In this document: piece after piece, positions 8,117 to 11,874 of the stretch
Numbering within the stretch: position 1 is the first letter of the stretch
Layout: the number at the start of each line of letters is the position of its first letter
NCBI GenBank assembly: GCA_002317115.1
Contig: DCIP01000186.1
Coordinates: forward strand, 254 to 12,127
DNA: 11,874 bases
Direction: 5' to 3'
Source: Candidatus Scybalocola fimicaballi
GTDB taxonomy: Bacteria > Bacteroidota > Bacteroidia > Bacteroidales > Paludibacteraceae
Translations under genes and position numbers: made by a program
Notes under the pieces: generated by a model
What the model was told of the DNA's origin: nothing
Database searches by the model: none
What the model saw: the letters and a program-made list of their open reading frames with translations, nothing else

Positions 8117-8189
8117 ACGGAATTAGCTCAGTTGGTAGAGCACTGGTCTCCAAAACCAGGTGTCGGGAGTTCGAGCCTCTCATTCCGTG
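8117..8189 (+). tRNA. tRNA-Trp (anticodon CCA)
   Basis: A full cloverleaf can be drawn. The seven-pair acceptor stem ACGGAAT/ATTCCGT is perfect, the D arm is GCTC/GAGC with an eight-base loop, and the anticodon stem is CTGGT/ACCAG around the loop CTCCAAA, with CCA at 8150-8152. The variable loop is five bases, and the T arm GGGAG/CTCTC has the standard TTCGAGC loop and one G-T pair. The discriminator base is G, as expected for bacterial tRNA-Trp. The gene ends without CCA (CTT follows), so the tail must be added by nucleotidyltransferase. Confidence 0.96.
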
Positions 8190-8196
8190 CTTGTGT

Positions 8197-8220
8197 AGAG
8201 ACGTGGCGTGCCGCGTCTCT
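8197..8220 (+). terminator. Strong GC-rich hairpin after tRNA-Trp
   Basis: AGAGACGTGG at 8197-8206 folds onto CCGCGTCTCT at 8211-8220 (10 pairs including one G-T) around a CGTG loop. It begins eight bases after the tRNA and is followed by TATGTTTTAT, a weak T-rich tail, so it probably ends the tRNA transcript. The nearly symmetric sequence also looks like a dispersed palindromic element, which only a genome search could show. An upstream GTG start for murI would lie inside this hairpin, which argues against that start. Confidence 0.6.
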
Positions 8221-8261
8221 TATGTTTTATAAGGAATAAAGTTTTATTCTATTTTAATCCC

Positions 8262-9092
8262 ATGAAGATGAAAGGTTCTATTGGAGTTTTTGATTCAGGA
8301 TTTGGTGGACTGACAATCTTGAAAGAGATAATGAAAGTGATGCCGGAATACGATTTCTTGTTTCTTGGCGACAACGCTCGTGCTCCATACGGAACTCGTT
8401 CATTCGATATTGTTTACGAATATACACGTCAGTGTACCAAATATTTGATGGATCACAATTGTCCGCTTGTGATTCTTGCCTGCAACACAGCCTCAGCGAA
8501 GGGATTACGTACAATCCAGCAGAAGGATCTGCCAACGTGGAATCCGCAGGACAGAGTGTTGGGAATTATCCGTCCGACGGTGGAGAATATCCTTCAGCGT
8601 AGCAAGACCAAGCATATTGGTCTGTTCGGCACTACAGGTACAATCAACAGTAATACTTATCCGTTGGAGTTTGCCAAGACTGATCCTGAGGTGGTGGTCA
8701 ACGGGTGTGCCTGCCCAATGTGGGTGCCATTGGTGGAGAACGGAGAATACGACTCTCCTGGAGCCGACTATTTCATTGAGAAGAAAGTAAACGAGTTGAT
8801 GGAAAAAGACTCGCAGATTGATACAATCATTCTTGGCTGCACACATTATCCGTTGTTGCTTCCAAAGATTGAGAAGTATGTGCCATCCCACGTCGCCATT
8901 GTATCGCAGGGAAAGATAGTGGCAGATAGTTTGAGAGACTATCTCAACCGTCACCCAGAGATGGACGAGAGGCTTTCAAAGAATGGCGAAGGCAAGTTTC
9001 TTACAACCGAGTCAGTGGAGAAATTCCAGACGTCGGCAAAGATCTTCCTGAATACCGACAAAACGATTGAAGCGGAAAGAATAATATTTTGA
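8262..9092 (+). CDS. murI: Glutamate racemase
   Basis: MurI is a cytosolic, cofactor-independent racemase that interconverts L- and D-glutamate, supplying D-Glu for peptidoglycan stem peptides. The 276-residue protein has the family length. GVFDSGFGGLTIL carries the conserved Asp at 11, and GDNARAPYGTRS follows. The two catalytic cysteines are Cys 74 in LACNTAS and Cys 193 in ILGCTHYPLL, with His 195 beside the second. I chose the ATG at 8262 because homologs begin a few residues before the GVFDSG strand; a GTG at 8208 would place 18 extra residues across the hairpin. A second ATG at 8268 is also possible. In Bacteroidota murI commonly follows the ompH genes; here a tRNA and two hairpins intervene, so it is probably transcribed separately. 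No clear promoter motif was found in the 40 bases before it. Confidence 0.95.
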   Translation: MKMKGSIGVFDSGFGGLTILKEIMKVMPEYDFLFLGDNARAPYGTRSFDIVYEYTRQCTKYLMDHNCPLVILACNTASAKGLRTIQQKDLPTWNPQDRVLGIIRPTVENILQRSKTKHIGLFGTTGTINSNTYPLEFAKTDPEVVVNGCACPMWVPLVENGEYDSPGADYFIEKKVNELMEKDSQIDTIILGCTHYPLLLPKIEKYVPSHVAIVSQGKIVADSLRDYLNRHPEMDERLSKNGEGKFLTTESVEKFQTSAKIFLNTDKTIEAERIIF

Positions 9093-9094
9093 TA

Positions 9095-9126
9095 AAAAGC
9101 CTGTATAGACTTCTATATAGGCTTTT
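9095..9126. terminator. Bidirectional terminator between convergent murI and the minus-strand gene
   Basis: AAAAGCCT at 9095-9102 pairs with AGGCTTTT at 9119-9126; the stem continues through a G-T pair and TATA/TATA to a six-base loop. A runs precede it and T runs follow it, so it can stop transcription from either side. It starts two bases after the murI stop and ends nine bases before the end of the minus-strand gene. Confidence 0.85.
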
Positions 9127-9135
9127 ATTATATTG

Positions 9136-9738
9136 TTATCTTGTGACCAGCATAATAGAAAAAACAAATACTACTATAAAAGGAAGGAAATTTAATACCT
9201 TTATTATTTTCAATAATCCATCTATTTTAGCATCCCCAGTGTTTTTCAATCCATCTGGTAGTGGAAACGGTTCATTTCTTGTAGCAGTTAAACCTTTGAG
9301 AGTGTCTTCGTACAAATCAGGGAATTTATCCAATACCAGTTCAAGCAGTTGCTTTTTCTTAAAAGATTGAAATATCAGTGCACCTATCATAATCACAGCT
9401 GGTATCGACATGTGGAGTCCCGTTTGTCTATCGATAAAGAAAAATATTACAAAACATATAATCCACCATGAAACTATAAGCAATTTTAAGAATCCTAATG
9501 ACTGATTGATATCAGGATCGTTAAGTTGACTGACTCTTTGGTCTAGATAGCATTTATAGGGCATGAAAAATACATTCGAATTTTGATAGCTTTCTGCAAG
9601 TTCATTATAACGACTTAGTATTATTTTTCTTAGTTTGCTACTTATTAGAAAAAGACACAAAACAAAACTTATCATTAAAATGAATGTGCCTATGAATATG
9701 ATGTGGAAATTCTCTTCCATAAATGCTGTTTTATTCAT
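9136..9738 (-). CDS. Unrecognised four-helix membrane protein, AT-rich
   Basis: I do not recognise this 200-residue protein. It shows four hydrophobic segments at about residues 12-31, 86-102, 108-126 and 180-198. The loop between the first and second is about 50 residues (SSKLRKIILSRYNELAESY, NVFFMPYKCYLDQR), and the loop between the third and fourth is charged (KKKQLLELVLDKFPDLYEDT). No catalytic motif or signal peptide cleavage site is evident. The ATG at 9738 is used; a second at 9720 would drop six residues. Two 60-base lines I counted in it (9181-9240 and 9601-9660) have 28% and 23% G+C, against 50% for 8881-8940 in murI. It is the only minus-strand protein gene in the window. Together these suggest an acquired or lineage-specific gene. 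A TAATTTTG -7 box lies upstream at 9761-9768. Confidence 0.75.
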   Translation of the reverse strand: MNKTAFMEENFHIIFIGTFILMISFVLCLFLISSKLRKIILSRYNELAESYQNSNVFFMPYKCYLDQRVSQLNDPDINQSLGFLKLLIVSWWIICFVIFFFIDRQTGLHMSIPAVIMIGALIFQSFKKKQLLELVLDKFPDLYEDTLKGLTATRNEPFPLPDGLKNTGDAKIDGLLKIIKVLNFLPFIVVFVFSIMLVTR

Positions 9739-9760
9739 GATGTAATAATTTAATTTAATT

Positions 9761-9768
9761 CAAAATTA
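9761..9768 (-). promoter_or_regulatory. Candidate -7 box for the minus-strand membrane protein
   Basis: Read on the minus strand this is TAATTTTG, matching TAnnTTTG. It sits 22 bases before the ATG at 9738, which would give a very short leader. No good -33 element is visible, and in such AT-rich sequence a chance match is possible. Confidence 0.3.
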
Positions 9769-9853
9769 ATTCATTTTTATATATGAATTGCTATTCTAAG
9801 TGCTTAATTGCATTTTTTATTTCACTGTGCTCAGAATTTGCATACCCTCTGTC

Positions 9854-9861
9854 TAATTTTG
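9854..9861 (+). promoter_or_regulatory. Candidate -7 box upstream of the orphan terminator
   Basis: TAATTTTG followed by C fits TAnnTTTG. A TTTG lies upstream at 9837-9840, but the spacing of 13 bases is shorter than the usual 19-20. If active, transcription would start near 9868 and run about 315 bases to the terminator at 10152-10184. Confidence 0.3.
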
Positions 9862-9942
9862 CAATAAATAAAATAAATAGGGGCAATGCATAGTGCTTGC
9901 CATCGTTAAAACAGGTCATTTTTGTCTAAAAAACGGTCGTTT

Positions 9943-10001
9943 TGTTAATAAGTCTCCGACTTTATCAACAGTGTTGATTACTCTGGAGGGATTGTTAATA
10001 A
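9943..10001. repeat. Cluster of four DnaA-box-like 9-mers
   Basis: TGTTAATAA at 9943-9951, TTATCAACA at 9962-9970, TGTTGATTA at 9972-9980 and TGTTAATAA at 9993-10001 all read, on one strand or the other, as TTATYAACA or TAATCAACA, one or two bases from the classical box TTATCCACA. The middle two form a near-perfect palindrome around G9971. Four such words within 59 bases is a dense cluster, though the exact E. coli box is absent and single AT-rich matches are cheap. Confidence 0.45.
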
Positions 10002-10039
10002 CTGCAGATAGAATAATGCAAAAAGATTGGAAAATGGCG

Positions 10040-10056
10040 TTACATTTGCAATGTAA
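10040..10056. repeat. Perfect inverted repeat TTACATT-TGC-AATGTAA
   Basis: The two seven-base arms are exact complements around a three-base centre. The size and symmetry suit a dimeric DNA-binding protein, or a small hairpin in an RNA. It lies about 200 bases before the HAD promoter, too far upstream for a typical operator of that gene. Confidence 0.4.
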
Positions 10057-10151
10057 TTCAAACACAGAAGATACACAATATTACATATACAAACCAAATG
10101 TGATACACAAAATTGTTTTGTAAGTCATTGGAAAATAAGTTCTTTGTTTTG

Positions 10152-10184
10152 AAAAGAGTCACAAGTGATTGCGACTCTTTTTTT
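10152..10184 (+). terminator. Strong rho-independent terminator with no assigned gene before it
   Basis: AAAAGAGTC at 10152-10160 pairs with GACTCTTTT at 10173-10181; after one A-C mismatch the stem continues with CAA/TTG around a GTGA loop, and a run of T follows to 10184. The nearest + strand gene upstream, murI, already has its own terminator at 9095-9126. The signal therefore points to an unrecognised + strand transcript from the 9740-10150 region. Confidence 0.82.
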
Positions 10185-10239
10185 ATGCCTAATTCTCAAA
10201 TATTTAGACTCCAATAATCGTTTATTCGCTCAAAAATCG

Positions 10240-10247
10240 TATTTTTG
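10240..10247 (+). promoter_or_regulatory. Promoter -7 box of the HAD-VanZ operon
   Basis: TATTTTTG, followed by CAG, matches TAnnTTTG and has the TTTGCA ending common in Bacteroidota promoters. It lies 28 bases before the ATG at 10276. The -33 region holds only TTTA at 10221-10224, at a short spacing. Confidence 0.55.
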
Positions 10248-10275
10248 CAGAAATGCATAAAAACGAAAGACAACA

Positions 10276-11178
10276 ATGTATAAACTATTAGTTCTTGATA
10301 TCGACGGTACTCTAACAGACTCTGCTAAGAATATTTCAAAAGCCACTAAGCATGCGTTGAGACGCGCGCAGGATAAGGGTGTGAAGATTGTATTGGCAAG
10401 TGGACGTCCTACTCCAGGAATTGTGCCAGTAGCTGAGGCGTTGGAATTCGCGGAACGTGGTGGCTACATTCTTTCGTTCAACGGTGGAAAGATCATCGAT
10501 TACCAGACTGGCAAAACAATCTTTGAGAGTGTGTTGCCTGGTGAGATGATCCCTATGCTATATAATGATTCCCAGGAAAACAAAGTTTCCATTATCTCAT
10601 ACGATGCGACGTCGGTGTTGACAGAGACTCCTGAGGATGAATACATCATTAAGGAGGCTAAGCTCAACAAGATGCCGATCACTAAGGTGGAGAGCTTTGT
10701 GGAGGCTGTGCAGCATCCTGTCACAAAATGTTTGATGACTGGTCATGCCGAGCATCTTGCTGAGGTGGAGCAGAAAGAGAAGAGCAAGTATGGAGAGAAG
10801 TTGAGTATCTATCGTTCTGAGCCATATTTCTTGGAGATTATGCCTAAGGGAATCGACAAGGCTCAGTCGTTGCAACGTCTGCTTGACCATCTTGGGCTGA
10901 CAAGAAACGAGATGATCGCATGTGGAGATGGATTCAACGATTTGTCGATGATCAAGTTTGCGGGCTTGGGAGTTGCGATGAGCAACGCACAGAAGATAGT
11001 GAAGCGTCATGCCGACTATATCACATTTACAAATGATGAGAACGGTGTGGCTCACGTCGTCGACAAATACATCTTTGGAGAGAAGAAGCAGAGAATGCTT
11101 GAGTGGAAGAAGAATTTGAGATGGTCGAATATCTCAGCAAAATTGTATAAGTACACCCACCGTATGCAGAACAAATAA
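10276..11178 (+). CDS. Cof-type HAD-IIB family phosphatase
   Basis: This 300-residue cytosolic hydrolase of the haloacid dehalogenase superfamily most likely dephosphorylates small phosphorylated metabolites such as sugar phosphates. All four motifs are present. LLVLDIDGTLT has the nucleophile Asp 8 and the acid/base Asp 10. VLASGRP has Ser 42. MPKGIDKAQSL has Lys 191. GDGFNDLSMIKFAG has Asp 218 and Asp 222 for Mg2+ binding. The large middle part (about 85-185) is the C2-type cap that defines the IIB/Cof group, and the length fits that group. A clear -7 box lies upstream and a VanZ-family gene follows 28 bases after the stop, so the two are probably co-transcribed. The substrate cannot be told from sequence; paralogs within one genome often differ in substrate. 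Confidence 0.93.
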   Translation: MYKLLVLDIDGTLTDSAKNISKATKHALRRAQDKGVKIVLASGRPTPGIVPVAEALEFAERGGYILSFNGGKIIDYQTGKTIFESVLPGEMIPMLYNDSQENKVSIISYDATSVLTETPEDEYIIKEAKLNKMPITKVESFVEAVQHPVTKCLMTGHAEHLAEVEQKEKSKYGEKLSIYRSEPYFLEIMPKGIDKAQSLQRLLDHLGLTRNEMIACGDGFNDLSMIKFAGLGVAMSNAQKIVKRHADYITFTNDENGVAHVVDKYIFGEKKQRMLEWKKNLRWSNISAKLYKYTHRMQNK

Positions 11179-11206
11179 TCACTAAACCCAGAAACACTAC
11201 TTGAAC

Positions 11207-11659
11207 ATGAAATTTTTCAGACAATATGGCCTTTCTATAGTTGTGGCGTTATTCATCATGAATATGTGTATGATGCCGTCGTCAAGCGTTCCATCTCTTT
11301 CGTTGGGAGGCTTAGTACCAGATATCTTACGACCATTGGCTGATTTTGTAAAGACTAATCTCGACAAATTTGCCCACTTCACTTTCTTCCTTGTGTTAAG
11401 TTTTGCGCTTGGCCACGACCTATGGGTGCAAAGAGTGGATTTCTCCACAAAGAAAATGAAACTATGGGCAATCGTGGTTCCGATTCTATACGGTGGTTTG
11501 ATTGAGATCATGCAGGCCACACTTACCACAACTCGTTCTGGCGACGTAGTGGATTTATGTTTTGATACGTTTGGCACATTGTGTGGATTCTTCTTGGCTA
11601 AGACATTCGTTCCAAAGTGGTTTGAAAGAGAGAATTTCGGTGGAGCAAGATGTAGCTAA
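11207..11659 (+). CDS. VanZ-family membrane protein
   Basis: The 150-residue protein has about four hydrophobic segments: near the N terminus (LSIVVALFIMNMCMM), around HFTFFLVLSFALG, around LWAIVVPILYGGLIEIMQ, and near DTFGTLCGFFLAKTF. The spaced pattern DKFAHFTFF, YGGLIEIMQ, then TRSGDVVDLCFDTFGTLCG is the VanZ-family signature; here FDTFG replaces the more common N-x-x-G form. VanZ of enterococci gives low-level teicoplanin resistance, but most family members, including chromosomal ones like this, have no proven role, so resistance should not be inferred. The ATG at 11207 starts MKFFRQYG; a TTG at 11201 would add two residues. It is second in an operon with the HAD phosphatase and is followed by a terminator. 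Confidence 0.85.
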   Translation: MKFFRQYGLSIVVALFIMNMCMMPSSSVPSLSLGGLVPDILRPLADFVKTNLDKFAHFTFFLVLSFALGHDLWVQRVDFSTKKMKLWAIVVPILYGGLIEIMQATLTTTRSGDVVDLCFDTFGTLCGFFLAKTFVPKWFERENFGGARCS

Positions 11660-11677
11660 TTCATAATTCGTAATTGT
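11657..11677 (+). repeat. Short tandem repeat, three copies of a TAATTNN heptamer
   Basis: TAATTCA, TAATTCG and TAATTGT follow one another without a gap, beginning in the VanZ stop codon. The unit is short and AT-rich, and only three copies are present, so it may be chance or a small slippage tract. Confidence 0.35.
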
Positions 11678-11724
11678 TGGTATAATCTATTCTTAGAGGG
11701 ATTTACAACGATAGAAGCTTGTAT

Positions 11725-11752
11725 AGACGGGGGTATGCTCCCGTCTTTTTTT
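11725..11752 (+). terminator. Rho-independent terminator of the HAD-VanZ operon
   Basis: AGACGGGGG at 11725-11733 pairs with CTCCCGTCT at 11738-11746 (nine pairs, one G-T) around a TATG loop, followed by a run of seven T. It lies 66 bases after the VanZ stop and is a textbook intrinsic terminator. Confidence 0.93.
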
Positions 11753-11790
11753 GTATTTATCCAGGGGCGTTGTGCTTTATGATGATTTTA

Positions 11791-11820
11791 AAACAAAAAA
11801 GACGGAAATAATTCCGTCTT
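11791..11820 (-). terminator. Terminator of the minus-strand tRNA-Met
   Basis: AAGACGGAA at 11799-11807 pairs perfectly with TTCCGTCTT at 11812-11820 around a four-base loop. On the minus strand it is followed by TTTTTTGTTT. It starts seven bases after the end of the tRNA gene at 11828, so it fits as that gene's terminator. On the + strand the tail is CTCTTAG, less suitable. Confidence 0.85.
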
Positions 11821-11827
11821 CTCTTAG

Positions 11828-11874
11828 TTGCGGAGGCCCGACTCGAACGAACGACCTTTGGGTTATGAGCCCAA
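11828..11874 (-). tRNA. tRNA-Met (CAT), probably initiator tRNA-fMet; 5' part beyond the window
   Basis: Read on the minus strand, the window starts in the anticodon stem TTGGG, continues with loop CTCATAA (anticodon CAT at 11867-11865) and CCCAA, a five-base variable loop, a T arm GTTCG/CGGGC with loop TTCGAGT, and the acceptor half CTCCGCA with discriminator A at 11828. CCA is not encoded. Three G-C pairs beside the anticodon loop (GGG/CCC) and A at position 72 are marks of bacterial initiator tRNA. The 5' half, which would show the C1-A72 mismatch, is missing, so the initiator call is likely but not proven. Confidence 0.82.

Larger units (their letters stand above)
9739..10275. other. Gene-free AT-rich region with clustered repeats and an orphan terminator
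   Basis: This is the longest stretch without a secure gene. In order it holds: very AT-rich sequence (9739-9880); a + strand -7-like box (9854-9861); two direct copies of GGTC(A/G)TTTT(T)GT at 9914 and 9935, 21 bases apart; four 9-mers close to the DnaA box, at 9943-9951, 9962-9970, 9972-9980 and 9993-10001; a perfect 7+3+7 inverted repeat (10040-10056); a strong + strand terminator (10152-10184); and the promoter of the HAD gene. A GTG-initiated frame of 76 codons (9893-10123) runs through the repeats, but its product resembles nothing I know. The region could be a replication origin, a small RNA gene, or an intergenic remnant. Confidence 0.5.

Noticed and set aside
8033..8239. 68-codon + strand open frame
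   Set aside because: It is read through a terminator, the whole tRNA-Trp gene and the following hairpin, so it is an artefact of RNA-gene sequence.
8208..8261. Extended GTG start for murI
   Set aside because: It starts inside the post-tRNA hairpin and adds 18 residues with no match to the family; the ATG at 8262 fits known glutamate racemases.
9893..10123. 76-codon GTG frame as a firm protein gene
   Set aside because: It runs through clustered repeats, has a non-ATG start and an unfamiliar product. It is kept only as a possibility in the findings.
1..11874. CRISPR arrays, insertion sequences, phage or toxin-antitoxin modules, antibiotic resistance
   Set aside because: No regularly spaced repeats, transposase, integrase or terminal repeats were seen. 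The VanZ-family gene alone does not indicate resistance.

Overview
The window reads as chromosomal DNA of a member of the Bacteroidales (phylum Bacteroidota). This rests on the gene order DUF6089 protein - uppS - bamA - ompH - ompH, on promoters with the phylum's TAnnTTTG -7 motif, on gene starts without Shine-Dalgarno sequences, and on tRNA genes without an encoded CCA tail. The genus cannot be fixed from this sequence. No mobile element, CRISPR array or rRNA is visible.

Layout. (1) 1-2040: 3' part of dnaG (primase), read in one open frame into a complete 5-formyltetrahydrofolate cyclo-ligase domain. This primase-folate enzyme fusion is the most unusual protein in the window. (2) 2236-8031: a tightly packed envelope-biogenesis operon on the + strand. 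It encodes a DUF6089 beta-barrel protein, UppS (undecaprenyl diphosphate synthase), BamA (outer-membrane protein insertase) and three consecutive Skp/OmpH-like periplasmic chaperones, and it ends at a hairpin terminator (8086-8114). (3) 8117-8189: tRNA-Trp, then a strong hairpin. (4) 8262-9092: murI (glutamate racemase), ended by a bidirectional-looking terminator. (5) 9136-9738, minus strand: an AT-rich four-helix membrane protein I do not recognise. (6) 9739-10275: about 540 bases without a secure gene. They hold repeats resembling DnaA boxes, a paired direct repeat, a perfect inverted repeat and a strong terminator with no assigned gene in front of it. (7) 10276-11659: a two-gene operon, a Cof-type HAD phosphatase and a VanZ-family membrane protein, followed by a terminator. 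(8) 11828-11874, minus strand: 3' part of an initiator-type tRNA-Met with its own terminator.

Functional picture: UppS makes the undecaprenyl diphosphate that feeds the lipid carrier for wall and surface polysaccharides, MurI supplies D-glutamate for peptidoglycan, and BamA with the OmpH/Skp chaperones carries and inserts outer-membrane proteins, so most of the window is a cell-envelope supply line. The primase/folate fusion links replication priming and one-carbon metabolism physically; whether it links them functionally is unknown. The best candidates for something undescribed are that fusion, the orphan minus-strand membrane protein, and the structured gene-free stretch at 9850-10190.
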